From Bacteroides salyersiae WAL 10018 = DSM 18765 = JCM 12988 (GTDB taxonomy: Bacteria; Bacteroidota; Bacteroidia; Bacteroidales; Bacteroidaceae): a stretch of DNA of 64,000 nt. A program made the translations under genes and the position numbers. The first letter of the stretch is position 1, and every line of letters starts with the position of its first letter. The stretch is from assembly GCF_000381365.1 (NCBI RefSeq), contig NZ_KB905467.1:179604-243603 (forward strand), written 5' to 3'. The notes beneath the pieces were generated by a model, which was not told the origin of the DNA, made no database searches, and worked only from the letters and a program-made list of their open reading frames with translations. Positions 9,129-18,847 of the stretch are shown here, piece by piece.

Positions 9129-10181
9129 CTAATTCACAATTTTTACCGTTTCTCCCTCTACCAATTGGTTAACTCCCGCAATGATGACTTTTTCACCGGC
9201 CTTTAGTCCTTTGGTAATAAAGGCTTGTGCTTCTCCGGTGGGAGACATAACGCTCACTTCACGGCGGTTTACTTGATTGCCGTTCAATACCCAGACATAC
9301 ATTTTTTTTCCGTTACTTTTGCCAAATATGGCACTTAACGGAACTACAGTCATACTTTCTTCCAAGAAAGGACCTACATTGGCTGAGAATCGGATGCTAC
9401 AAGTGAATCCCGGTTTTACATCGTATAAAGCACGGTTGAAGGCCGGGTCGTCAATGGTGATGGTCACCGGTATTCCTGTTCCGTCGGTAGATATATCCAA
9501 GTATTCCTCCAGCTTGGCATTGAAGGCTTGTCCTCTATAAGTATCGAATTCTACTTGGAACTTTTGATCGTTGGAACGCAGCAAATATAGATAAGCATCC
9601 GGAATTGTGAACTTGATACGTAACTTTTTAGTATTAACCAGTTGTACGATGCCTTCGCCGGAGTTTACGCGCTGATAATTTTCTACCAATCGCGTTTCGA
9701 TAGAGCCGTCAAAAGGGGCGGTCAGCTTCGTATCACGCATATTGTTGGATGATAATTCGAATGCAGATTTAGCTTTCTGATAGTTCGATAGACTTATTTC
9801 ATATTCTTGAAGTGAGATGGCCTGGCGTGCCAACAGGCGTTTGTTGCGTTCTACTTGGGCGGCAGCTGTCTCGTATGCCGATTTGTCCGCGGCATATTGC
9901 AACGCGATGTCTCTGGGATCGATGGCGGCAATCAGTTGCCCTTTCTTTACTTTTTCTCCTTCAATAACCGGTAGGTTGATGATTTGTCCACTCACGCGGA
10001 ATGCGAGTTTTACATAATCTACAGCTTCTACAATGCCTGAAAAGTCTTTTTTAATTTCCGATCGTGATTCTACAATAGCTGTTTTGACAGGCCGGATAAT
10101 AGCTTCTTTGTCCTCCTTCTTTTGCCCGCATGCAGTTAGAAACAAACTGAATGACAAGACAATTACATAGTTCTTATTCAT
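9129..10181 (-). CDS. RND periplasmic adaptor (membrane fusion) lipoprotein
   Basis: A 350-residue HlyD/AcrA-type adaptor. The lipobox LTAC (Cys18) marks lipid anchoring in the membrane. A biotinyl-lipoyl half (PVIEGEKVKKGQLIAAIDP), a helical hairpin with many Gln and Ala, and the returning half (LTAPFDGSIETRLVENYQRV) are in the usual order, followed by a beta-barrel region. It is the first gene of the efflux operon and would bridge pump and outer-membrane channel. Confidence 0.94.
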   Translation of the reverse strand: MNKNYVIVLSFSLFLTACGQKKEDKEAIIRPVKTAIVESRSEIKKDFSGIVEAVDYVKLAFRVSGQIINLPVIEGEKVKKGQLIAAIDPRDIALQYAADKSAYETAAAQVERNKRLLARQAISLQEYEISLSNYQKAKSAFELSSNNMRDTKLTAPFDGSIETRLVENYQRVNSGEGIVQLVNTKKLRIKFTIPDAYLYLLRSNDQKFQVEFDTYRGQAFNAKLEEYLDISTDGTGIPVTITIDDPAFNRALYDVKPGFTCSIRFSANVGPFLEESMTVVPLSAIFGKSNGKKMYVWVLNGNQVNRREVSVMSPTGEAQAFITKGLKAGEKVIIAGVNQLVEGETVKIVN

Positions 10182-10288
10182 ACTTTTTATTGATTAAGAG
10201 TCGTTTGTCTTACTTATTGAGGTGCAAAGACATAAAGCTTGAAAACTTATAATGGTTTCCAAGTCTGCTTATTGAGAATAATTAGCGA

Positions 10289-12598
10289 TTAATTTCTTCT
10301 AATAATTAACTCTTTACCCCTATTGGCATGATAAACAACTTCATAAACAAGTATGTTCAATTCATCTCCTTCTGTCATAGAGATTTTTATTTCGTTTTTT
10401 CCGATCTCTACCTGTAGTGTACATCCACGGAAATTTATTTTGAATGTGTATTTATTCCACTTGTCGGGAATGATGGGGTTAAAGCAAAGCATATTGTTTT
10501 TTACCTGCATTCCGGAGAAGCCGTGAACGATGGCAAGCCAACTGCCTGCCATACTGGTGATGTGCAGTCCTTGGTTAAGTTCATTGTTGTAGTCGTCGAG
10601 ATCCAGTCGGGTAGCATGAAGAAAAAGGTTGTAGGCCTTGTTGATGTCACCTATCCGTGAAGCTAAGATAGAGTGTACATAGGGAGACAGTGAAGATTCA
10701 TGCAATGTCCGTGGTTCATAAAACCGGAAGTTACGGCGCACGGTTTCATCATCAAAATTAGTATAATACAGATACAATCCCAGTAAAACGTCGCTTTGCT
10801 TGATATAACAGGAACGTAAAATACGATCCCATGACCAGTGTTGATTGACGGGGCGCTCTTCCGACGGAATATCGTCTATGGTTTTCAGCTCTTTGTCGAG
10901 ATAACCGTCGTTTTGTACAAATATTCCTAATTCTTTGTCTTCCGGCAGATACATTCTGTCTATGATCTCTTGCCAATAAGAAGTTTCGGCATATTGAAAA
11001 TCGGTAATCCTGCGGACACGTGCGTACTCGTCGGGATATTGATGAGCTACCAGTTCCAAAGATTCTATGGTAGATTTTAGGGTCTGTACACACGAGTAGT
11101 TGGTATACCAATTATTGTCTACATTGTTTTCATACTCATTGGGTCCGGTGACACCCAGTATCACGTATTTTTGCTTCGGTTGTGAAAAAGAGACGCGTTG
11201 ACTCCAAAACCGGGAAATGGCTATCATCATTTCCAGTCCGTAGCGGGCAATGAAATCGTTATGACCTGTCATCACCGCGTATTGCATAATTTCATGTACG
11301 ATGATGTTATTGCGATGTATCTCCTCGAAGGTAATTTCCCATTCGTTATGGCATTCTTCTCCGTTGAAGGTTACCATAGGATAGAGGGCCGCACCATTTT
11401 TGAAACCTAATTTCCGGGCATTCTCTATGGCTTTCGGGAGTTGGTTATAGCGGTAGAGCAGGAGGTTTTTGGCTGTTTCTTTCGGGCTGGAGAGCAGGAA
11501 GAAAGGGATACAGCAAAGTTCCGTATTCCATTGTGTGTTTCCTCCGTATTTTTCGCCCGTGAATCCTTTCGGTCCGATGTTGAGGCGGGGATCGTCTCCG
11601 CGATAGCTCTGGTTGAGTTGGAAGATATTGAATCGGATACCCTGCTGTGCTTCGGGGTCGCCGTCAATGGTTACGTCCATTTCATCCCAGATATTTTGCC
11701 ATACTTCCCGGTGGTCTTGCAAGAGTTTTTCCCATCCTTGGCTCTTGGCATTTTTACTTTCGGTTACAGCCTGTTCCACAAGTTCCGAGCGGTCGTAATA
11801 GAGAGAGGAAAGGATAGCGGTATATTTGATGAGAGTGATCCGTTCACCGGGTTTTACATCGGCACCTGCACTAAAACCGGTCAGTTTTTCCTTTTCTATT
11901 TTTATGGGACTGGTGTTTATTTCTTTACTGTTTTTGAAGAGTTGATAAGTCAGGGCACAACAGACCTGTGAATCTTCCCGTTTGGTTTGTGTCCATAGAT
12001 AGGCATGTTCGTTGGTTGTTTCCGCACGGAGTATGTTCCACATTTTTTCATTGAAATTGGATGTCTCGTGTTTTACATCTCCATTGATATAAGGAACGAT
12101 TGAAACTTTGCCTTCATAATTTACGGAAGTCACGCTATATTTGATAAGGCATAAATTTTGATTAGCCATGCTGTTGATGTGCTCCACATGTATTTTCAAT
12201 GTGTTTCCTTTGGGAGAGGTCACTTCAAAGTCACGATAGGAAATACCCTCTTTCATGTCGAGCTTTCGTTCGAATTGCTTTATGTCCCATTGCGAAAGGT
12301 CTACTTCTTCATCGATCAGCCTTAAATAAATTCCACTCCAGTCGGGAGCGTTCGGAATACGCGAAAAGAAATGTGGATATCCGTTTTTCCACCATCCCAC
12401 TCTTGTACGGTCTAAAAAGCTGATGCCTGCCACATAAGAACCTTGTAGACTGTCACTACTATAAGTTTCTTCAAAATTACCCCGTTGTCCGAATCTTCCG
12501 TTTCCTAAGCTGAATATACTTTCCGAAGCACGTAGTTTATCTGCGTGAAACCCTTCTTCTATGATATTCCATTCGTCGGTCTTGAGAAATTTTTTCAT
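10289..12598 (-). CDS. GH65 family glycoside phosphorylase, probable maltose phosphorylase
   Basis: 769 residues, the usual GH65 length. The N-terminal beta-sandwich has SLGNGRFGQRGNFEE. The (alpha/alpha)6 barrel carries FNGEECHNEWEITFEEIHRN near residue 420, which holds the presumed general-acid Glu, and NQHWSWDRILRSCYIKQSDV with the phosphate-site region. GH65 enzymes split alpha-linked disaccharides with phosphate, giving beta-glucose 1-phosphate and glucose from maltose. Kojibiose or trehalose specificity cannot be excluded, but the neighbouring maltose/starch genes favour maltose. No beta-phosphoglucomutase gene is adjacent, although one is often linked to this enzyme. There is no signal peptide, so it is cytoplasmic. 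Confidence 0.92.
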   Translation of the reverse strand: MKKFLKTDEWNIIEEGFHADKLRASESIFSLGNGRFGQRGNFEETYSSDSLQGSYVAGISFLDRTRVGWWKNGYPHFFSRIPNAPDWSGIYLRLIDEEVDLSQWDIKQFERKLDMKEGISYRDFEVTSPKGNTLKIHVEHINSMANQNLCLIKYSVTSVNYEGKVSIVPYINGDVKHETSNFNEKMWNILRAETTNEHAYLWTQTKREDSQVCCALTYQLFKNSKEINTSPIKIEKEKLTGFSAGADVKPGERITLIKYTAILSSLYYDRSELVEQAVTESKNAKSQGWEKLLQDHREVWQNIWDEMDVTIDGDPEAQQGIRFNIFQLNQSYRGDDPRLNIGPKGFTGEKYGGNTQWNTELCCIPFFLLSSPKETAKNLLLYRYNQLPKAIENARKLGFKNGAALYPMVTFNGEECHNEWEITFEEIHRNNIIVHEIMQYAVMTGHNDFIARYGLEMMIAISRFWSQRVSFSQPKQKYVILGVTGPNEYENNVDNNWYTNYSCVQTLKSTIESLELVAHQYPDEYARVRRITDFQYAETSYWQEIIDRMYLPEDKELGIFVQNDGYLDKELKTIDDIPSEERPVNQHWSWDRILRSCYIKQSDVLLGLYLYYTNFDDETVRRNFRFYEPRTLHESSLSPYVHSILASRIGDINKAYNLFLHATRLDLDDYNNELNQGLHITSMAGSWLAIVHGFSGMQVKNNMLCFNPIIPDKWNKYTFKINFRGCTLQVEIGKNEIKISMTEGDELNILVYEVVYHANRGKELIIRRN

Positions 12599-12696
12599 GG
12601 CATTCTATCTCTAATAATTATGTTGGTGCGGGAAAGATACAAAAAATGTATTAGAATAGCGTGCCGAAGATCGAAATCTTATTATATATTTTACTT

Positions 12697-12762
12697 TATA
12701 TACTACAAAGGGCATGAAGATTGCGGTTAAAATATGCCCCTTCATGCCCTTTGTAGTATATA
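12697..12762. terminator. Perfect 23-bp hairpin between transporter and phosphorylase genes
   Basis: 12697-12719 and 12740-12762 are exact reverse complements around a 20-base loop. The hairpin starts 20 bp after the transporter stop. It probably ends or attenuates the transporter transcript ahead of the phosphorylase gene. Confidence 0.75.
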
Positions 12763-12782
12763 TAGCGCTTCTTTATGAATTT

Positions 12783-14099
12783 TTATTCTTCATGGTGTGC
12801 TATGGTTTCTTTAATGAAAAATACACAAATGGCGCCTGCAATGAGCAAGATACCTGCCAATACAAGCATGTTTACCTGATGGCCTCCCACCAGATGTAAT
12901 AAACCGCCTCCGACGACTGCTGCCACAATTTGCGGTATACAGATCGTTCCATTGAATAATCCCAAGTAGGCTCCCATGTTTTTACCGGATATTGAATTTG
13001 TCAGGATAGTGAAGGGCATTGCTAACATAGCGGCCCAGGCACATCCGATAAGTAGATAGGATATGAATAGTAAATATTGGTCGGTGAAGAAGAGAGTGGA
13101 TATGAAACCGATTCCACCGAGTACCAAGCTGATGGAGTAAGCTATTTTGCGTACTTTGAACAAAGGTAAAATAACGGCCCATATCACGGAGCCGATTGCT
13201 TGTACTGCAAACAATACGCCTACCCAGTTGCCTGCCGCCTGATAACCTTCGGCTTGCACATCGGTGGTATTCCATACCGTGTCGGCTATTGCACCGTTCG
13301 TATAAGTCCACATATACATAAATGCCGCCCAACAGAAGAATTGCACCAAACCGACTGTCCAAAATACTTTCGGGGCATGTTTCAGTAGATGAAGGAAATT
13401 GCTTTTCTCTTTCTTTTCATCAGCTGTGATACCGTGGAATTCTTCAAATTCTTTCGGGGGCATTTCTTTTACTTTCACCGTAGTATAAATGACGCAGAGA
13501 ATCAGGATGGCCGCTCCGATGTAAAACGAATAGATCACAGAATCGGGAACTGTTCCTTTGTCGGCTATATTGCTGATACCTATCCAGGTAAAGATAAACG
13601 GAAACAGATAGCCTACGAGACTGCCCGCATTGCACAGGAAGCTTTGGATGGAGTAGGCGAGTCCTTTTTGCTTTTCGTTGACCATATCTCCTACAAGCAT
13701 TTTGAAAGGCTGCATGGCCATATTTATGGAAGTATCCAAGAACATGAGCGATACTAATCCGAAAATCATGGCTGTGCTTACTGCCATTCCAAAACTTCCG
13801 GCATTAGGTAGCAGGCACATCACTAATACGGCAATCAGCGAACCTACGAATAAATAAGGAATACGTCGTCCGAAACGTGTCCATGTTTTATCGCTGGCCG
13901 AACCGATGATCGGTTGTATGATGATACCTGCCAACGGAGGCAAAATCCAAAAATAACTGAGACTGTGAGGATCGGCTCCCAATGTGGCAAAGATACGACT
14001 GATATTAGCACTTTGCAGGGCATAGGCAATTTGTACGCCGAAGAATCCGAAGCTGATGTTCCACAACTTCCAAAAACTTAAATCAGGTTTTATTTTCAT
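12783..14099 (-). CDS. MFS/GPH sugar transporter, probable maltose importer
   Basis: I start it at the Met of MKIKPDLSFWKLWNISFGFF (438 residues). Twelve hydrophobic segments are visible, with GSASDKTWTRFGRRIPY between TM2 and TM3, typical of GPH/SLC45-like sugar:cation symporters. It would move maltose or short glucans released in the periplasm across the inner membrane for the adjacent GH65 enzyme. An in-frame extension to 14156 lies in the upstream inverted repeat and is unlikely to be translated. Confidence 0.88.
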   Translation of the reverse strand: MKIKPDLSFWKLWNISFGFFGVQIAYALQSANISRIFATLGADPHSLSYFWILPPLAGIIIQPIIGSASDKTWTRFGRRIPYLFVGSLIAVLVMCLLPNAGSFGMAVSTAMIFGLVSLMFLDTSINMAMQPFKMLVGDMVNEKQKGLAYSIQSFLCNAGSLVGYLFPFIFTWIGISNIADKGTVPDSVIYSFYIGAAILILCVIYTTVKVKEMPPKEFEEFHGITADEKKEKSNFLHLLKHAPKVFWTVGLVQFFCWAAFMYMWTYTNGAIADTVWNTTDVQAEGYQAAGNWVGVLFAVQAIGSVIWAVILPLFKVRKIAYSISLVLGGIGFISTLFFTDQYLLFISYLLIGCAWAAMLAMPFTILTNSISGKNMGAYLGLFNGTICIPQIVAAVVGGGLLHLVGGHQVNMLVLAGILLIAGAICVFFIKETIAHHEE

Positions 14100-14108
14100 G
14101 GTAGTAAT

Positions 14109-14250
14109 AATGTGCCAATATTCCGATGTGCAAATATGCCAATTGAGATACGGCACTCTCTTTTATTAGTTAATTATTTTATTTTCTCATTCTTTCATTT
14201 TTCTCATTTTCTCCAATTGGCACATTAGTACATTGGCATATTGGCACATT
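14109..14250. repeat. Imperfect 37-bp inverted repeat with AATGTGCCAAT words
   Basis: 14109-14145 and 14214-14250 are imperfect reverse complements. Both arms are built from short words such as ATGTGCCAAT and ATATGCCAAT. The pair fills the gap between the LacI regulator stop and the transporter start and could separate their expression. Confidence 0.8.
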
Positions 14251-15259
14251 ATTTTGTCGTTCCCCGTACTACCAGATTGGTTCTTACAATTTTATTTGTA
14301 CTTTTTGAGTTGGGATTATCCTCTATTTTATCGATAAGGATATGGATAGCGCTTTTTCCAACTTCTTCTCCATGTTGTTCTATGGTGGTCAGCTTGGGAT
14401 CAGTGCTTTGTGCAATGGCTCCGTCGGTAAACCCACAAATCGATACTTCATCAGGAACCTTCAATCCTACCAGTTTGCAGGAGTATAAGATACCCGAAGC
14501 CGTTTCGTCATTAATGGCAAAAAAACCGTCCGGGCGGTCTTCTCTTTCCAGTAAGTCGGGAGTGATGGCAATAGCCTGTTCACGCGTATCACAAAGTTTG
14601 ATCATACTTTCATCTACCGGGATTTTGTACTTCTTCATGGCGTCTAAGTATCCGTTTCTCCGGTTCTTGGATATTTCGAGATGGGGTGCGGCGCTATAAA
14701 AGAAGATACGTTTACAGCCGGTCTGTATCATGTACTCTACGGCAGAAAACGAACCGGCATAATCGTCTACTACTACCCGTTCGGTGTTAATGCCCGTACA
14801 AATCCGGTCGTAGAAAACGATCGGGATATTATTATCGAGTAATTCTTGATAATGATCATATTGGGATGTATCTTTGGCAAGTGAAGTAATCACTCCGCAA
14901 ACCCTTGCTGCAAGGAAAGAATGGACTATCTTTACTTCCTGCTCGTATTTTTCGTTGCTTTGTGCCACGAGGATGTTGTATCCTGCCTGGGAAGCCGTTT
15001 CTTCAATGCCGCTTAATACACAGGAAAAGAAGTGGTGCACTAATTGCGGAATAATGACTCCAATTGTATTGGAACGGCTTGTACGCAAGTTTAATGCCAA
15101 TGCGTTGGGCTTATAATTATGTTCGCGCGCGTACTTATGTATTGCTTCTCTTGTCTCTTGACTGATATCCGGATTATCCTTCAATGCCCTTGAGACGGTG
15201 GAAGGTGATACCCCTAATTCGCGGGCGATGTCTTTGATGGTAATTTGCGGTTTACTCAT
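14249..15259 (-). CDS. LacI-family transcriptional regulator of the starch/maltose locus
   Basis: 336 residues. The N-terminal HTH (TIKDIARELGVSPSTVSRAL) and hinge are followed by a periplasmic-binding-like sugar domain (NTIGVIIPQLVHHFFS onward). It is divergent from the susC-like gene, and the shared region holds two LacI-type palindromes. A third lies before the neopullulanase gene, so this protein is the likely regulator of all three. The layout recalls the B. fragilis osu starch locus and its divergent regulator osuR, but I recall that comparison from memory and did not test it. Whether it activates or represses is not visible. Confidence 0.94.
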   Translation of the reverse strand: MSKPQITIKDIARELGVSPSTVSRALKDNPDISQETREAIHKYAREHNYKPNALALNLRTSRSNTIGVIIPQLVHHFFSCVLSGIEETASQAGYNILVAQSNEKYEQEVKIVHSFLAARVCGVITSLAKDTSQYDHYQELLDNNIPIVFYDRICTGINTERVVVDDYAGSFSAVEYMIQTGCKRIFFYSAAPHLEISKNRRNGYLDAMKKYKIPVDESMIKLCDTREQAIAITPDLLEREDRPDGFFAINDETASGILYSCKLVGLKVPDEVSICGFTDGAIAQSTDPKLTTIEQHGEEVGKSAIHILIDKIEDNPNSKSTNKIVRTNLVVRGTTK

Positions 15260-15279
15260 TTGTATCTATTAGTTTCAGT

Positions 15280-15310
15280 CAAAGGTAATTAAATTCAAGA
15301 TGCGCGCCAA
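15280..15310 (-). promoter_or_regulatory. Promoter of the LacI-family gene
   Basis: On the minus strand, TTG (15308-15310), 20 bases, then TACCTTTG (15280-15287). This fits the Bacteroides consensus and gives a short leader of about 15 bases. Confidence 0.6.
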
Positions 15311-15404
15311 GTGAATATTCTCTAAGCTTTGTTCTCAGATTACAAAAATAGTGCAATTGATAATAAACTTTCTGTTCGCTGGTCATTTCTGTGATAGAAT
15401 AAAG

Positions 15405-15418
15405 TGCAAACGTTTGCA
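15405..15418. promoter_or_regulatory. LacI-type operator, perfect palindrome
   Basis: TGCAAACGTTTGCA is a perfect 14-bp palindrome with the central CG typical of LacI-family sites. It lies between the divergent regulator and susC-like genes. Confidence 0.75.
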
Positions 15419-15606
15419 TATGCGTGGGTAGTTTTTGATTATAAAATCAAAAGTCTCGGTTATAGATTATAAATAAGGGAATAGAAGTTTTTTATTTGGC
15501 TTATAGCCGATTAAACAATTTTTTTTCTTTGAAAATCTCCTCTAATTTGATAAAGACTGACAGGCTATTTGTTCACTCCACAATGTCGGATTGCTGTTTA
15601 TTGCAG

Positions 15607-15620
15607 TGCAAACGATTGCG
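15607..15620. promoter_or_regulatory. Second LacI-type operator upstream of the susC-like gene
   Basis: TGCAAACGATTGCG matches the 15405 palindrome at 12 of 14 positions. It lies about 70 bp upstream of the proposed susC-like start of transcription, a position compatible with activation. Confidence 0.65.
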
Positions 15621-15674
15621 TAGTTGCAAGTGCCGTTTTTCATCTTTTCTCATTCTTTTCGTGGTTAATAGCCC

Positions 15675-15682
15675 TATTTTTG
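15675..15682 (+). promoter_or_regulatory. Probable -7 box of the susC operon
   Basis: TATTTTTG matches TAnnTTTG, giving a leader of about 85 bases. The -33 element is weak (ATTC at the expected spacing), which suits a promoter that needs an activator. Confidence 0.45.
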
Positions 15683-15775
15683 TTTCGTCGTTAAAAGGGA
15701 GTTGGCGTTACATTCCTGTTTCGATTAAGAGAAAATTATATTAATTTATATTGTTAACTTTAACTTATTAAATGC

Positions 15776-18700
15776 ATGAAGCAAGTTAATCTTAGAATCT
15801 ATCAAACGATTCTGCCCTTGTTATTCGGGCTTTTCTTGTCATTAGGCGCTTTTGCACAGCAGGTCTCTGTTAAGGGGCATGTGAAAGATGCAACAGGTGA
15901 ACCTGTCATTGGTGCAAATGTGTTAGTAAAAGGAACTACCAACGGTGCCATTACCGATTTGGATGGTAACTTTGTTTTGAATGCTCCTCAAAACTCTACT
16001 ATTGTTGTATCTTTTATCGGTTATAAAACTGTAGAGGTGAAAGCTGCTTCCTCAGTGGTAGTTACCCTTGAAGATGATTCACAAGTGCTGGATGCAGTTG
16101 TGGTAATTGGCTATGGTACGGTGAAGAAAAACGATGCAACAGGTTCGGTGACAGCTATTAAACCGGATAAGATCAGTAAGGGTATGACTACGAATGCACA
16201 AGACATGATGACGGGTAAGATTGCCGGTGTCAGTGTGATTTCCAATGATGGTACACCGGGTGGCGGCGCTACGATTCGTGTACGTGGAGGTTCTTCTCTG
16301 AATGCCAGTAACGATCCGTTGATTGTTATTGACGGATTGGCAATGGATAATGATGGAGTAAAAGGACTTTCAAATCCTTTGTCCATGGTAAACCCGAATG
16401 ATATTGAGACATTTACAGTCTTGAAAGATGCTTCGGCTACTGCTATTTACGGTTCGCGTGCATCTAATGGTGTAATCATCATTACTACCAAGAAAGGTGC
16501 TGCCGGATCAGCTCCCAAAGTTTCTTATGATGGAAATGTGTCTTTCGGTATCAGACGCAATTCGCTGGATGTGATGAGTGGTGATGAATTCCGTGAATAT
16601 CTGTCGGGTGTATATGGTGGAACGGATAAGATCCCTTCACCGGGTTTAGGCACGGAAAATACCGATTGGCAAGATCAGATTTATCGTACAGCTATAAGCC
16701 ATGACCATAATGTGACGGTTTCCGGTGGATTGAAGCATATGCCTTATCGCGTATCATTAGGGTATACCAATCAGGAAGGTATTGTGAAAACTTCTAATTT
16801 TGAGCGTTTTACTGCCAGTGTGAATGTGGCTCCTTCATTTTTCAATGATTATCTGAAATTTAATGTGAATGCCAAAGCAATGGTGGCTAAAAACCGCTAT
16901 GCCGATGGTGGTGCGATCGGAGCTGCTGTAGCGATGGATCCTACACAGCCGGTGTATGGCGATGGCGAAAAATTTGATACATTCGGTGGTTTTTGGCAGG
17001 CTATCCCCACTCAGGAGGAAGGCAGTCTTCCCTATGGTGACCCTAATTGGCTGTATACTAAAAATGCAAATGCCACTCAGAACCCGTTGGCATTGCTTGA
17101 ACTGAAAGATGACCGGTCGAAAAGTAAGAGTTTCGTAGGAAATCTGGAGGCTGATTATAAGTTCCATTTCTTCCCTGATATGCGTATTCATGCCAATGTC
17201 GGTGCCGACTATTCGGAAGGACGTCAGAATACCGTTATCTCTCCGTATTCTTATTCTAATCATTACTTTGGATGGGATGGCTCGGAATATAGCTATAAAT
17301 ACAATCTCTCCGGAAATGTTTACTTGCAATATTCCAAGACATTGGAAAATCATTTTATTGATGTGATGGTAGGTGCCGAAGAACAACATTTTCACCGTAC
17401 CGGCTATTCTGTAGGACAGGGTACCCGCCAGGATAATGGTGAGGCTTACAATCCTACTCTTCGTAAGAACAGTGCATTTGGATATCACAGTACGCTGGTC
17501 TCTTTCTTCGGTCGTTTGAACTATACTTTATTGGACCGTTATCTGTTCGCTGCTACTTTCCGTCGCGATGGTACTTCCCGTTTTAGAGAACATTGGAGCA
17601 ATTTCCCGTCGGTAGCTTTGGCTTGGAAGGTAAAGGAAGAAAAATTCCTGAAAGATGTAGATGTATTGTCTGACTTGAAAGTCCGTGTAGGTTGGGGTAT
17701 TACCGGCCAACAGAATTTGGGAGATAATCTGGACTTCCCGTTTATGCCGCTTTATACGGCCAGCGGTAATGGTGCTTACTATCCGTTGGGTGATATTTAT
17801 TATACAACTTCACGCCCGAAAGAATATAATAAGGACCTGAAATGGGAAGAAACCACCACTTACAATGCCGGTTTTGACTATGCTTTCCTGAACGGACGTA
17901 TTTCGGGATCGATCGATTATTACTATCGGGAAACGAAAGACTTGATTAATACCGTAAAGATTGCCGCCGGAACGAATTTCAACTCACGTCTGATAAGTAA
18001 CATCGGTTCGTTGAAAAACACCGGTCTTGAATTTACGATTAATGCTAAGCCGATTGTAACAAGAGATTTTACATGGGATTTGGGATATAACATTACTTGG
18101 AATAAAAATGAAATCACGAAACTGACAGGTGGTGATGATCCTGATTATTTTGTAGCAGCCGGCGGCATATCCAAAGGTACAGGTGCTAATATTCAGGCAC
18201 AGAAAGTTGGTTATGCGATTAATTCATTCTATGTATATCAGCAGGTTTATGATAAAGACGGTAAGCCTATTGAAAATACATTTGTCGACCGTAATGGCGA
18301 TGGTATCATCAATGCTTCCGATAAATATATTTATAAGAAACCTGCCGGTGATGTATTGATGGGTTTGACTTCGAAAATGATTTGGAAGCAGTGGGATTTC
18401 AGTTTCTCGTTGCGTGCGAGCTTAAATAACTATGTATATAATGATGTATTGGCTGCAAATGCAAGTATGGGTACTATCTTTTCTAATGGTGCCTTTAGCA
18501 ATCGGCCGATTGCAGCTGTACAGTTAGGCTTTAGCGGTGAAGGTGATTACTATTATTCTGACTACTTTGTACAGAATGCTTCTTTCTTGCGTTGTGACAA
18601 TATCTCTTTGGGATACTCTTTTAATAACTTATTTAAGAGCCCGGCATACGGGGGAATAAACGGACGTATTTATGCAACGGTACAGAATCCGTTTGTAATT

Positions 18701-18820
18701 ACAAAATATGACGGACTTGACCCGGAAATAGGAACCGATAGTAATAAGAATATGGGTATTGACAATAATATCTATCCGCGTCCTACGACCTTCTTGCTCG
18801 GACTTAGTCTTCAGTTTTAA
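15776..18820 (+). CDS. susC: SusC-like TonB-dependent transporter for maltooligosaccharides
   Basis: 1014 residues. The signal peptide ends at GAFAQ. A carboxypeptidase-regulatory-like domain (VKGHVKDATGEPVIGANVLV) is followed by the SusC signature around AVVVIGYGTVKKNDATGSV, the plug (IRVRGGSSLNASNDPLIVID) and a 22-strand barrel ending in LGLSLQF. It imports glycans through the outer membrane with its SusD lid, encoded 27 bp downstream. The starch/maltose specificity is inferred from the neighbouring GH13 and GH65 genes. Two LacI-type sites lie upstream. Confidence 0.96.
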   Translation: MKQVNLRIYQTILPLLFGLFLSLGAFAQQVSVKGHVKDATGEPVIGANVLVKGTTNGAITDLDGNFVLNAPQNSTIVVSFIGYKTVEVKAASSVVVTLEDDSQVLDAVVVIGYGTVKKNDATGSVTAIKPDKISKGMTTNAQDMMTGKIAGVSVISNDGTPGGGATIRVRGGSSLNASNDPLIVIDGLAMDNDGVKGLSNPLSMVNPNDIETFTVLKDASATAIYGSRASNGVIIITTKKGAAGSAPKVSYDGNVSFGIRRNSLDVMSGDEFREYLSGVYGGTDKIPSPGLGTENTDWQDQIYRTAISHDHNVTVSGGLKHMPYRVSLGYTNQEGIVKTSNFERFTASVNVAPSFFNDYLKFNVNAKAMVAKNRYADGGAIGAAVAMDPTQPVYGDGEKFDTFGGFWQAIPTQEEGSLPYGDPNWLYTKNANATQNPLALLELKDDRSKSKSFVGNLEADYKFHFFPDMRIHANVGADYSEGRQNTVISPYSYSNHYFGWDGSEYSYKYNLSGNVYLQYSKTLENHFIDVMVGAEEQHFHRTGYSVGQGTRQDNGEAYNPTLRKNSAFGYHSTLVSFFGRLNYTLLDRYLFAATFRRDGTSRFREHWSNFPSVALAWKVKEEKFLKDVDVLSDLKVRVGWGITGQQNLGDNLDFPFMPLYTASGNGAYYPLGDIYYTTSRPKEYNKDLKWEETTTYNAGFDYAFLNGRISGSIDYYYRETKDLINTVKIAAGTNFNSRLISNIGSLKNTGLEFTINAKPIVTRDFTWDLGYNITWNKNEITKLTGGDDPDYFVAAGGISKGTGANIQAQKVGYAINSFYVYQQVYDKDGKPIENTFVDRNGDGIINASDKYIYKKPAGDVLMGLTSKMIWKQWDFSFSLRASLNNYVYNDVLAANASMGTIFSNGAFSNRPIAAVQLGFSGEGDYYYSDYFVQNASFLRCDNISLGYSFNNLFKSPAYGGINGRIYATVQNPFVITKYDGLDPEIGTDSNKNMGIDNNIYPRPTTFLLGLSLQF

Positions 18821-18847
18821 TTAGTAACCTAAATAATTGATTATATT

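Noticed and set aside
16835..17488. 217-codon minus-strand ORF inside the susC-like gene
   Set aside because: It mirrors the barrel-coding frame. The true frame has a complete family architecture.
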